In this document: piece by piece, positions 1-7,188 of the stretch
How the letters are laid out: every line of letters begins with the position of its first letter
Position numbering within the stretch: position 1 is the first letter of the stretch
Origin: Streptomyces carpinensis
GTDB lineage: Bacteria > Actinomycetota > Actinomycetes > Streptomycetales > Streptomycetaceae
Direction: 5' to 3'
NCBI RefSeq assembly: GCF_002154505.1
Contig: NZ_MUBM01000338.1
Location: 1 to 33,112 of the forward strand
Length of the DNA: 33,112 nucleotides
The notes under the pieces: generated by a model
What the model was told of the DNA's origin: nothing
What the model saw: the letters and a program-made list of their open reading frames with translations, nothing else
Databases searched by the model: none
Position numbers and translations under genes: made by a program

Positions 1-52
1 CAAAGATCGGAACTACCGCCGTTTACGGAACCGGCGGTAGTTCCGATCTTTG
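1..52. repeat. Perfect 21-bp inverted repeat at the window edge
   Basis: Positions 1-21 and 32-52 are exact reverse complements, separated by a 10-base loop (22-31). The outer end of the palindrome coincides with base 1 of the window. Read on the minus strand, the inner arm encodes the KDRNYRRF part of the transposase remnant, so the outer arm is an inverted copy of transposase coding sequence, not an IS terminal repeat. It could be a rearrangement or foldback breakpoint, or a contig-end assembly artefact. Confidence 0.9.
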
Positions 53-463
53 ATGATCCGGCCGTCGGGGCCGCGGTGGGGTGTTCGGATGCGAGTGCTG
101 CCGCGGTAGCCACCGTCGCCGGACAGTCTGGGATGATTTGGCAGTGTTCTGGCGAGGGTTTCGCGGAAAAACGACAATGTCATTGCGGTTGCCGGGCCAC
201 GCTTCGCCGGCCGCAACGACGCGCCGGTCACGGGCCCGGCAGATGATTTGCAGGGAGCCGAGTTGCTGCATGGTGAGGTTCGTCCGGTAGGCCAGCACCA
301 TGAGGAGGACCCGGTCGGTGAACGGTAGTGCCCAGGGCCGGCCACGACTCGAGTCCGGTGCAAGTTCCCACAGTTGCTGCACCAGGTGCTGCATTTGCGG
401 CCCGGTCAGACCCGTCCACGCACGAAGGTCGGCGGTCGTGCAGCGGGCGAGACGAAGGCGCAT
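13..463 (-). pseudogene. Decayed IS5-family DDE transposase remnant
   Basis: From an ATG at 463 the minus strand encodes an N-terminal HTH region typical of IS5/IS1182-like transposases: LTGPQMQHLVQQLW, then RPWALPFTDRVLLMVLAYRTNLTMQQLGSL. It then jumps directly into a C-terminal part, IICRARDRRVVAAGEAWPGNRND. The region between, expected to hold the first catalytic Asp, is missing, which points to an internal deletion. Reading continues (RETLARTLPNHPRL, DGGYRG) only after a change of frame at the A5 run 167-171, where one extra base explains the shift. The C-terminal end is replaced by the edge palindrome. The gene cannot encode an active transposase. No terminal inverted repeats or target duplication could be identified. 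It lies just upstream of tnpB in opposite orientation. Confidence 0.8.
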
Positions 464-505
464 GTGGGGAGCATAAATCCCGAAGATCTGCCGCGGCGCG
501 GGGTG

Positions 506-528
506 TTGTCGGTGGGGTCTTGTAGCTT
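506..528 (+). promoter_or_regulatory. RecA-NDp/PafBC-like promoter upstream of tnpB
   Basis: TTGTCGGTG (506-514), eight bases, then TAGCTT (523-528). This matches exactly the published mycobacterial DNA-damage promoter pattern tTGTCRGTG-N8-TAnnnT. The predicted start near 535 lies about 75 bases upstream of the tnpB GTG on the same strand. The motif match is seen in the sequence. Damage induction is inferred from the family. Confidence 0.55.
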
Positions 529-609
529 TGGTGTTGATTGCCGCACCGGTCACGGGGCGGACAGACCCCGGTTGTTGCCCTGCCGAAACGGAGAGGAGGT
601 GGGTCGTCG

Positions 610-2772
610 GTGGACGCAGAGAAGCATGAACCCGTGCCCGCCTCCGCTACATCGGACGTGCCTGTTCGCCGGTTCCGTGGGAAGAACAAAGAGCAACGGT
701 GGATGCGGGGTGAGGACACCGAGCTTGCGGTGATCCGCCTGTCGTTGGACGTCCACGAGCCGGCGGCCCGGCACCGGGTCGAGGACTTGTACTCGGCGAT
801 GTGGTCGGTCAAGCGTGCGCTGCAGCGCGATGCCCGGGACGCCATCGACGCGTACTGGGCTGGTGACGTCCGCCGCCAGACTAATGCGAAAGCGTGGCGG
901 CTGGAGCTTGGCCTGTCCCGTGAGGGGATGGAGCGCCGCGCGTACCGGCACATGGAAAAGTCGAAGCATCTCGCCCACCACGTCACCAAAGCTTTGGTGA
1001 TGCACCAGGCGGACGAGGTCTACGCGACCTCGGTGCGTCGGCATCTGTTCGCGGACTCCTCTGGTCACCGGCACGGCAGGCCGAAAGTCGGCCGCTGGTG
1101 GGACTACACCCGTATCCCCGGTCGCGCGCGTTCCCATACGACGGCCGGTAAATGGGAAACGTTCCGCCTGCACGGCACCCTCGCCGGGCACCTGGACGTC
1201 TACCGTCACCGCGACCTGGGCCGCGAGATCACCACGCCCGAGCAGGTTGCCGCGCTCCCCGCGGGGACGCGGGTCCTCGAGCAGCCGAATCATTTGCCCG
1301 CGCCCCTGCGCCCGGCGGAGCGCATTGAGACGGGTGAGAAGACGAAGAAAGGCAAACCGAAAACCCGGGCCGCCACCTGGTGGGACCACACCGGGCCACT
1401 CGCTGTCGTCTTCGCCGGCGGTGCCAACAGCAGCCGCGGGGACTTGGTCCTTCCCGTCCGCCTGCCGTCCGGCGCCGGACGCTGGCCGTACCTGCTCCAC
1501 TTCCTGAACGACCCCGGAACCTGGCACAAGATCGACCTCGTACGCCGCCGCGACACGGCCACGCCAGGCGGGTGGGCGCACGAAGCACACCTGATGGTCC
1601 TGACCGGCTGCTACGCATCCCCAGCCACGAAGGCCCGCCGCAAGGCAGCGGGTGCACTGGCCCGTGTCGCCGGGGTCGACGGGAACGTCTCCAACCTGTC
1701 CATCGTGTCGTTCCCCAACACTTTCGACCCCGCCGACGGCGACATCGCGGCCACCCGGGTCGAACCCTCCGACGAGGAACTCGCCGCGTTGGCGAAAGCC
1801 CGTCGGAAAGAACGCGGCCGCAAGAGGGCCCTCGACCGCTCCCGCCGGGCATCCAACCCCGCCCAGTACGGGCCGTCGAAACGGCAGCAGGCCCGCGCCG
1901 AACGGCGCCAGGCCGCAGGCCTGACCGCACGCGCCGACCACGCACCCCGCGGCGCCCGGGTAGCGAACAAGGCTGGCGTGCCGAAGCAGGCGTACCGGCG
2001 GGACACCCTGTCGGCCGGCTACCTGCTCAACCGGGCCCGGCTTGCCGAAGCCGCAGCGACCGCGGCCGCCGCGAAAGACCACCGCGCACGCCGGATAGCC
2101 GCGGACGTCGTGGCAGACCACGGGGCGAACCTCACCGTCGAAGACTGCGACATCCGCACCTGGTACCGCCTGTGGGGCAAAGCCCTCCAAGCCACCACAC
2201 CCGGCCGGCTCATCACCGCTCTCGGCCGGGAATGCGCGAAGACCGGCGGACGGATGCTCCGCGCATCCACGTTCACCACCAAACTGTCCCAGTCCTGCTT
2301 CTGCGGGGAGAAGGTTCCCAAAACCCTCTCCGACCGGATCCACCACTGCCTCGCGTGCGGACTCGTCGGTGACCGGGACACAGTCTCCAGCGCCCTCGGC
2401 GCCCACGTCCACCTCGACGACCCCGACGACCCCAGCACCGCGCGCGTGGACTACGTCCTGGCGCGCCACACACAGATCCTGTTCGGTGAAGGGCTGCAAG
2501 AAGCCCTGTCGAGTCAACCGCAGCGCGGTGCCCGCCCCACCCGGGGCCGCACCCACGCGGCAGTCCTCGGCCGGAAAAATCCCGGCCGAGGGCCTCTGCT
2601 CGACAAAACGCCACCACCTGGTACCGGGCCAACCCCGAATGAGACCCGACCCGCAACCAAGCGGCACAAGGCCCACGTCGGAACGACCGGCTGCACGGAC
2701 AACGCACCCCCAGGTGCGCCAGCTCCGCACAGACATCGGGTGGGCATCACAGCATTACGTGATGACTCTTAG
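610..2772 (+). CDS. tnpB: Large TnpB-like RNA-guided nuclease homologue (IS605/IS607 OrfB type)
   Basis: A 720-residue protein with the RuvC nuclease layout of TnpB, the ancestor of Cas12 effectors. RuvC-I is AGVDGNVSNL with D357. RuvC-II is NLTVEDCD with E511. A zinc ribbon follows (C563-x-C565, then C580-x2-C583) and RuvC-III is GDRDTVSSALGA with D588/D590. All catalytic acids are present, so it looks active. The first cysteine pair is CxC instead of the usual CxxC. About 355 residues precede RuvC-I, against roughly 190 in typical TnpB of about 400 residues. The last 110-120 residues are Pro/Arg-rich and may be translated guide-RNA DNA. The GTG at 610 has an upstream GAGGAGGT (593-600) with a 9-base spacer and is preferred over the TTG at 538. 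No TnpA or serine recombinase is present. The gene overlaps the convergent ATP-grasp gene by four bases at the stop codons. Confidence 0.85.
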   Translation: MDAEKHEPVPASATSDVPVRRFRGKNKEQRWMRGEDTELAVIRLSLDVHEPAARHRVEDLYSAMWSVKRALQRDARDAIDAYWAGDVRRQTNAKAWRLELGLSREGMERRAYRHMEKSKHLAHHVTKALVMHQADEVYATSVRRHLFADSSGHRHGRPKVGRWWDYTRIPGRARSHTTAGKWETFRLHGTLAGHLDVYRHRDLGREITTPEQVAALPAGTRVLEQPNHLPAPLRPAERIETGEKTKKGKPKTRAATWWDHTGPLAVVFAGGANSSRGDLVLPVRLPSGAGRWPYLLHFLNDPGTWHKIDLVRRRDTATPGGWAHEAHLMVLTGCYASPATKARRKAAGALARVAGVDGNVSNLSIVSFPNTFDPADGDIAATRVEPSDEELAALAKARRKERGRKRALDRSRRASNPAQYGPSKRQQARAERRQAAGLTARADHAPRGARVANKAGVPKQAYRRDTLSAGYLLNRARLAEAAATAAAAKDHRARRIAADVVADHGANLTVEDCDIRTWYRLWGKALQATTPGRLITALGRECAKTGGRMLRASTFTTKLSQSCFCGEKVPKTLSDRIHHCLACGLVGDRDTVSSALGAHVHLDDPDDPSTARVDYVLARHTQILFGEGLQEALSSQPQRGARPTRGRTHAAVLGRKNPGRGPLLDKTPPPGTGPTPNETRPATKRHKAHVGTTGCTDNAPPGAPAPHRHRVGITALRDDS
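2560..2599 (+). ncRNA. Candidate omega-RNA hairpin in the 3' end of tnpB
   Basis: A strong hairpin lies inside the 3' coding end of tnpB: CCTCGGCCGG (2565-2574), loop 2575-2581, CCGGCCGAGG (2582-2591), closed outside by GCAG/CTGC (2560-2563 with 2596-2599). In IS200/IS605 elements the guide (omega) RNA overlaps the 3' end of tnpB and extends into the right end, so both position and strand fit. The guide boundary cannot be fixed from one copy. It could instead be an attenuator-like structure or simple GC-rich folding. Confidence 0.35.
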
Positions 2773-3887
2773 AGCGGCAGCGCCTCCGCCGCCGTGACGG
2801 AGTCCGGTGCCGGCACTCCCGGCAGCAACGGCCCCGCCTCCTGCGTGCGCTGGCGTGGAAGGGCCACCGGCCGGAGCGGACGGGGACCCGACACCACCGT
2901 GTAGTCCTGACCCAGGAACGGGGGCAGGAGCTCGCCGGGGTCCTCGCCGAGCGCCAGCCGCACGGCCGCCCACGGGGCGTTGACCCCGCACAGCGACAGC
3001 TGGTGCAGGCCGCCCGCCGGACGCGTGTTGACGTCCAGCAGAACCGGCCGCTCGCCGTACATCCGGAACTGGATGTTGGACAGATAGTGCAGCCCGAACC
3101 CCTCGGCGATCCGCCGGGCCGGTTCCAGCCACTGCTCGTGCAGGGTGAAGCCACGGCGCCGGCCGTTCTTCGTGCGCCCCACGGCCATGCGGACCCGGTT
3201 GTCCGGCCCGGTCAGGCAGTCGACCGACACCTCCGGCTGCTCCAGGCGCGGCATCACCAGCCAGTCGACCGGCTCCTCCGCCCGCGCCAGGGCCGCGAGG
3301 ACCAGATCGAGAGGGACGTACGGGCCCGGGAAACCACTCAGATGCGTGAGCGAGAATGGCGCGCGCGTGATGACGCGGAAGCCCGTCCCGCCCGCGCCGG
3401 TCGTCGGCTTGAAGCAGACACGGTGACCTGCCGCCTCCAACTCCTCGACGGCGGCGAGGAGTTCGTCGGTGGTGCGCACCCGTCGCCAGGGCGGCACCGG
3501 CACGCCGATCGACCGGACCGCCTGGTACGCCGTCGCCTTGTCCTCGAAGACGGCCACCGCCTGCGGGGTGGGCGCGAGCAGCGCCGTACCGGCCGCCTCG
3601 AACTCGGCGCAGTGCTCCACGATCGCCGCCTGGTGCAGCCGGGGCACGAACACGTCGATGCCGCGCCGCGCGCACTGGTCCAGGGCGTACTCGACGTACG
3701 CGGCCGGGGACAGGCCCTCCGGTTCCAGCTCGGCGGTGTCGGCGGCGGCCAGTACGGGGGAGTCGGGGTCGCCGTGCGTGGCGTGGATCTCCACGGCCCG
3801 GTCGGCGGGATTTCTCCGCAGCTGATCCATGAAGAAGACGTTCTCCGCGTACGTGCGGTTGAGCCAGACGCGTACGCGAGAGATCAT
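2769..3887 (-). CDS. ATP-grasp domain protein
   Basis: A 372-residue cytoplasmic protein of ATP-grasp fold, the family that ligates carboxylates to amines or thiols through an acyl-phosphate. Seen in order: an N-terminal Rossmann-like half, the lid/ATP region FEDKATAYQAVRSIGVPVPP, the glycine-rich loop CFKPTTGAGGTGF, EVSVDCLTG, and the metal-binding end LDVNTRPAGG. The substrate cannot be read from sequence. The ATG at 3887 (MISRVRVWLNRTYAENVFF) is chosen because the upstream in-frame residues look non-coding and an AAAGG lies about 8 bases upstream. It is divergent from the metallophosphoesterase gene at 4150 and convergent with tnpB. The LNRTYAENVFFMDQLR opening resembles carbamoyl-phosphate-synthase-like ATP-grasp proteins seen alone in actinomycetes. 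Its role is unknown. Confidence 0.8.
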   Translation of the reverse strand: MISRVRVWLNRTYAENVFFMDQLRRNPADRAVEIHATHGDPDSPVLAAADTAELEPEGLSPAAYVEYALDQCARRGIDVFVPRLHQAAIVEHCAEFEAAGTALLAPTPQAVAVFEDKATAYQAVRSIGVPVPPWRRVRTTDELLAAVEELEAAGHRVCFKPTTGAGGTGFRVITRAPFSLTHLSGFPGPYVPLDLVLAALARAEEPVDWLVMPRLEQPEVSVDCLTGPDNRVRMAVGRTKNGRRRGFTLHEQWLEPARRIAEGFGLHYLSNIQFRMYGERPVLLDVNTRPAGGLHQLSLCGVNAPWAAVRLALGEDPGELLPPFLGQDYTVVSGPRPLRPVALPRQRTQEAGPLLPGVPAPDSVTAAEALPL

Positions 3888-4005
3888 GGGGGCCGCCTTT
3901 CGGGTTCGCGGGCAGGGCGAAGCAGGCCGTGCCCGGCCGGAGGGAAAAGGAGGGACACCGAACCGCCCTGCGCGGGGGAGGGCTGTCAGCGGTGGTGTCG
4001 GGGCG

Positions 4006-4011
4006 ATCATA
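4006..4011 (-). promoter_or_regulatory. Possible -10 element for the ATP-grasp gene
   Basis: TATGAT on the minus strand lies in the 262-bp divergent intergenic region (3888-4149), about 120 bases upstream of the ATP-grasp start. No good -35 is visible at the normal spacing. Nothing else in this intergenic region was recognised. Confidence 0.3.
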
Positions 4012-4149
4012 CGGCTTTTCCCTGCTGCCGCGTGCCACGGGCACCTCACGGATTCGGCCACGCCGGGCCGGTGGTCCCGGATGTGCTTGTCCGGGTGCCG
4101 CCGGGTGTGTTCTCGTGGTGGCCATCGTGCGCGTGTAAGGGGGCGAGAG

Positions 4150-5016
4150 GTGACGGGGACGGTCGGCGGGACCGGACGGCTGCTGGCCATCAGCGACCTG
4201 CATATCGGCTACAGCGAGAACCGGGCGCTGGTCGAGCGGATGGCACCCGACTCGGACGACGACTGGCTGATCGTGGCCGGGGACGTCGCGGAGACCGTCA
4301 CCGACGTCCGCTGGGCCCTCAAGACCCTGGCGAGCCGCTTCGGCAAGGTGCTGTGGACACCCGGCAACCACGAACTGTGGACCCATCCTCGCGACACCGT
4401 CACCCTGCGCGGCGTGGCCCGCTACGAGCACCTGGTCGAGCTGTGCCGCGAACTGGGCGTTACCACGCCCGAGGACCCCTACCCGGTCTGGGACGGTCCC
4501 GGCGGCCCCGTGGCGGTGGCCCCGCTCTTCCTGCTCTACGACTACTCCTTCCTGCCGCCCGGCTGCGCCACCGCGGAGGAGGGGCTCGCCTACGCGCACC
4601 GCACCGGCGTCGTCTGCAACGACGAGTACCTGCTGCACCCCGATCCGTATCCGAGCCGCGCGGCGTGGTGCCGGGCCCGGGTCGCCGAGACCGAGCGGAG
4701 ACTGGCCGAACTGCCCGGGGACCTGCCCACCGTGCTCGTCAACCACTACCCGCTCCACCGGCACCCGACGGACGTGCTGTGGTACCCCGAGTTCGCCATG
4801 TGGTGCGGCACCACGCTGACCGCCGACTGGCACCGCAGGTACCGTGTGGCCGCCATGGTCTACGGACATCTCCACATTCCGCGGACGACCCGGCACGAGG
4901 GCGTCCGGTTCGAGGAGGTGTCGGTGGGATACCCCCGCGAGTGGCGGAAGCGTCCGCAGCCGCCCGGCGGGCCGCGGCGCGTCCTGCCGATGGAGGACGC
5001 GACCGGTGATCGATGA
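4150..5016 (+). CDS. Calcineurin-like metallophosphoesterase
   Basis: A 288-residue two-metal phosphoesterase. The metal-ligand motifs occur in the usual order: DLHIG (D-x-H) near the N-terminus, GDVAET (GD), TPGNHELW (GNHE), VLVNHYPLH (H) and YGHLHIPRT (GHLH). The physiological substrate is unknown. GTG at 4150 is preferred because AAGGGGG lies just upstream and homology begins a few residues later. The longer in-frame ORF back to 3829 runs through the promoter region. Its 3' end overlaps the phosphopantetheinyl transferase start by 11 bases, so the two are co-translated. In Streptomyces coelicolor, as I recall, the SCO6673 transferase has a similar neighbour, so a functional link is plausible but unproven. 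Confidence 0.88.
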   Translation: MTGTVGGTGRLLAISDLHIGYSENRALVERMAPDSDDDWLIVAGDVAETVTDVRWALKTLASRFGKVLWTPGNHELWTHPRDTVTLRGVARYEHLVELCRELGVTTPEDPYPVWDGPGGPVAVAPLFLLYDYSFLPPGCATAEEGLAYAHRTGVVCNDEYLLHPDPYPSRAAWCRARVAETERRLAELPGDLPTVLVNHYPLHRHPTDVLWYPEFAMWCGTTLTADWHRRYRVAAMVYGHLHIPRTTRHEGVRFEEVSVGYPREWRKRPQPPGGPRRVLPMEDATGDR

Positions 5017-5689
5017 GCTGCTCCCGGACACGGTGGTGGCCGTGGACATCCACGGCGACGACGAGACCGGCCACGCCCCGCTGTATCCGGAGGAGCAGGC
5101 GGTCGTGGCGCGGGCGGTCGACACGCGCCGTCGCGAGTTCGCCGCGGTGCGGCACTGCGCCCGGCGTGCCATGGAGAAGCTCGGCGTGCCGCCGCAGCCC
5201 GTCCTGCCCGGCGACCGGGGCGCCCCGCGCTGGCCGGAGGGCCTGGTCGGCAGCATGACCCACTGCGAGGGCTACTGCGCCGCCGCGCTGGTCCGGGCCG
5301 GCGACCTCCTCTCGCTCGGCATCGACGCCGAGCTCCACGCGCCGCTTCCGGAGGACGTCCTGGAGGTCGTCGTCGCCCTGCCCGCCGAGCAACGACGGCT
5401 CGCCCGTCTGGCGGCGCGGCACCCCGCCGTCCACTGGGACCGGGTGCTGTTCAGCGCGAAGGAGTCCGTCTACAAGGCGTGGTTCCCGCTGACCGGCCGG
5501 TGGCTCGCCTTCAGGGAGGCGGACATCGAGGTCGCCCCGGACGCCGGCGCACCGCGCACCGGCCGCTTCCGCGCCGAACTCCTGGTCCCGGGACCCCTGG
5601 TGGGCGGCCGCCGCCTCACCCACTTCGAGGGTCGCTGGACCGTCGGCACGGGTCTGGTGGCCACGGCGGTCACGATCCCGCACCCCTGA
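5006..5689 (+). CDS. Sfp/EntD-type 4'-phosphopantetheinyl transferase
   Basis: A 227-residue enzyme that moves the 4'-phosphopantetheine arm of CoA onto a serine of carrier proteins, activating polyketide or non-ribosomal-peptide carriers. Family motifs: GSMTHCEGYCAAAL, SLGIDAE with metal ligands D107 and E109, and FSAKESVYKAW with E153 and K157. The length is typical of the Svp/SCO6673-like EntD branch. The GTG start at 5006 lies inside the end of the metallophosphoesterase gene, indicating translational coupling. No polyketide or peptide synthetase gene is in the window, so it probably serves carriers encoded elsewhere. Confidence 0.92.
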   Translation: MIDELLPDTVVAVDIHGDDETGHAPLYPEEQAVVARAVDTRRREFAAVRHCARRAMEKLGVPPQPVLPGDRGAPRWPEGLVGSMTHCEGYCAAALVRAGDLLSLGIDAELHAPLPEDVLEVVVALPAEQRRLARLAARHPAVHWDRVLFSAKESVYKAWFPLTGRWLAFREADIEVAPDAGAPRTGRFRAELLVPGPLVGGRRLTHFEGRWTVGTGLVATAVTIPHP

Positions 5690-5788
5690 CCGGCGGGACG
5701 AGCCGGACACGCCCGGCCGGGTGCGCACGTGCCCGCGCGTGTGAGTCGTCCTCGGCCCGCACGGCGGCACCCGGCCGACCGGCCCCCT

Positions 5789-6016
5789 TCATGGTTGGGG
5801 GTCGCAGTCGTGCAGGAGCTGGAAGAACGCCTCCTCGTTGCCCGTGAGACCGGCTCGGTTCAGGGCGCGTTCCGCCTCGGCGAGGACGGAGGGCGGGACG
5901 AGCGGCGGCCGCCCCGAGGCCGGGGGACCGTCGAAGGCGGCGCGCACGGTGTGCAACAGCCGCAAGTAGGCCTGGACGGCGGCGCGCTCGCGGTCGGTCA
6001 GTACGGCGGTCGGCAT
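5789..6016 (-). CDS. Small hypothetical protein (75 aa)
   Basis: A 75-residue protein, MPTAVLTDRERAAVQAYLRL and onward, ending FFQLLHDCDPQP. It looks mainly helical and soluble, with no signal peptide or membrane segment. The ATG at 6016 has a GGGGAG about 8 bases upstream, and codon use is typical of the host. A TTGTCAGTG element lies about 95 bases upstream on the same strand (6108-6130), which hints at stress control. I do not recognise a functional family. Confidence 0.7.
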   Translation of the reverse strand: MPTAVLTDRERAAVQAYLRLLHTVRAAFDGPPASGRPPLVPPSVLAEAERALNRAGLTGNEEAFFQLLHDCDPQP

Positions 6017-6107
6017 GGGTCGCTCTCCCCGGTTTCGGCGTCACACGGTCGCGCGCCCGGTCACCCGGACGGCGCGGTCGCCCCCACACTTCGGCGGCGC
6101 ACCCTCC

Positions 6108-6130
6108 AGCTTGCCGCCCACCACTGACAA
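6108..6130 (-). promoter_or_regulatory. RecA-NDp/PafBC-like element upstream of the 75-aa protein
   Basis: On the minus strand TTGTCAGTG (6130-6122) is followed by eight bases and CAAGCT (6113-6108). The -35-like part is perfect. The -10 has C in place of the first T of TAnnnT. The predicted start near 6101 would give a leader of about 85 bases before the ATG at 6016. Confidence 0.45.
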
Positions 6131-6209
6131 TGCCCCCGCGCCCCGCTCCGGTTCGCCAGCTCGACGCAGGCAGGAGCGCGGCCACCCCCTTCCGGGTCGG
6201 TCGGCGCCG

Positions 6210-6476
6210 TCACGCTTCGCGCGGCACGGGATCGGACCAGATGCCGTGCGACTCCGGCTTGTTGGCGTAGACGTGACGGAAGCGGTAGCGGTCTGCGAGC
6301 TTCGGTTCGGCGGCGACGGGCTCGTCGTCGACGACCGTGGCGCGCGGGTGCGGGTGCGGGTGCGGGGCAGAGGCTGTGCAGACGGTGGTGACCGTGCAGA
6401 CAGCGGCGACCGGTCCGTCCAGCGTCGGCCGGGTCCGTCCGGCGCCGGCCGGGTCCGTCCGGCGCCGGTCGGCCAT
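6210..6476 (-). CDS. Hypothetical protein (about 88 aa)
   Basis: Third-position GC is very high throughout, notably in the C-terminal half encoding VVDDEPVAAEPKL, then ADRYRFRHVYANKPESHG and IWSDPVPREA, so this is probably a real gene. The ATG at 6476 has an AAGG about 8 bases upstream. The N-terminal third runs through a 20-bp tandem repeat and a His-Pro stretch (PHPHPHP), so the true start may be further in. No domain, signal peptide or membrane segment was recognised. The flanks 6017-6209 and 6477-6575 hold only the promoter element at 6108-6130 and no other supported gene. Confidence 0.5.
   Translation of the reverse strand: MADRRRTDPAGAGRTRPTLDGPVAAVCTVTTVCTASAPHPHPHPRATVVDDEPVAAEPKLADRYRFRHVYANKPESHGIWSDPVPREA
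6411..6470. repeat. 20-bp tandem repeat, three copies
   Basis: Three consecutive 20-base units at 6411-6430 (degenerate), 6431-6450 and 6451-6470. Each has the core GGTCCGTCC followed by GGCGCCGG or a close variant. The period is not a multiple of three, so a copy-number change would shift the reading frame of the overlapping small gene near its start. Confidence 0.8.
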
Positions 6477-6575
6477 CGCGTCGGCCTTGCCCTCGCCAGT
6501 GGCCGGGAGCGCCGGGTGCCGGGCCTGAAGGAGACCAGGGCCACCGGTCCTAGGAGCGGAAGCCCGTCACCGGTC

Positions 6576-7166
6576 CTACGGCCGGAACCGGAGCGGGGCC
6601 GTCGCGTCCCCCTCGACGTCCATCCGCCGGCCCAGGTATCCGAGCGACGCCTCGATCCGTCCCGCGAGGCGGTCGCGCTGCACCGGGCCCCGCAGCGACG
6701 AGCCGGCCAGCCACGTACGGCACTTGCTGGCCAGCAGCAGGCCGAAGCCCTCGGCCTGCTCCTCCTCGACGAGGTCGAACCGGCTGCGCGTGGCCACCGC
6801 GTGGACGGTCTCCCTCAGGTCGGCCCGGCCGTCGAGCAGACGCGTGGCGACGGCGACCCCGTCGACGTGGTCGCCGCGGTGCCCCGCCTGCATGTGCCAC
6901 AGTTCGTGGCCGAGAATCACCAACTGGTGGTCGGGAGCAGTGCGTTCCTCGACCAGGACTAGGTCCTGGTCGGTCATGTCGAGCCACAGCCCGCTGGCGG
7001 TCCCCGGCGGGAAGGGGGCCGTACGGAAGCGCACGGGCCGTCCGCGCCGTCTGCTCATCGCCTCGCACAGCGCGGTGTGCAGATCGGCCGGCCGGGCCGG
7101 CGCCGGCAGCGTCAGCTCGGCGACCAGCTCGCCGCAGAGCCGGCGCATGTCCCTGCCGATGCCCAC
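6576..7166 (-). CDS. ImmA/IrrE-type zinc metallopeptidase
   Basis: A protein of about 196 residues with the zinc-peptidase motif HELWHMQAGH near residues 87-96 and a downstream acidic segment, FDLVEEEQAEGFG. ImmA/IrrE proteases cleave or antagonise partner XRE repressors, as in ICEBs1 ImmA-ImmR and Deinococcus IrrE-DdrO. It follows the XRE regulator gene on the same strand with about 22 bases between, so it is probably co-transcribed with its partner. Start choice is uncertain: GTG 7166 follows a GGGGAGG that sits very close, and ATG 7148 is the alternative. Many Streptomyces homologues are single-domain proteins annotated only as 'toxin'. Confidence 0.8.
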   Translation of the reverse strand: MGIGRDMRRLCGELVAELTLPAPARPADLHTALCEAMSRRRGRPVRFRTAPFPPGTASGLWLDMTDQDLVLVEERTAPDHQLVILGHELWHMQAGHRGDHVDGVAVATRLLDGRADLRETVHAVATRSRFDLVEEEQAEGFGLLLASKCRTWLAGSSLRGPVQRDRLAGRIEASLGYLGRRMDVEGDATAPLRFRP

Positions 7167-7188
7167 GGTCCTCCCCAGCCTCACGGCG

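Noticed and set aside
538..609. Upstream TTG start for tnpB
   Set aside because: GTG 610 has a GGAGGT site at proper spacing. The TTG lies about 10 bases from the -10 element, with no ribosome site and no homology in the extra residues.
550..2736. Long minus-strand open frame opposite tnpB (728 codons)
   Set aside because: GC-rich antisense shadow. It has no family motifs, while the plus strand carries a full RuvC/zinc-ribbon set.
4918..4940. GTGTCGGTG sequence as another damage promoter
   Set aside because: It lies inside the metallophosphoesterase coding region, lacks the leading TTG, and has no TAnnnT at the required spacing.
2755..5256. Minus-strand open frame of 833 codons spanning the ATP-grasp and metallophosphoesterase genes
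   Set aside because: It is out of frame with the ATP-grasp motifs and covers the opposite strand of two plus-strand genes with clear motifs.
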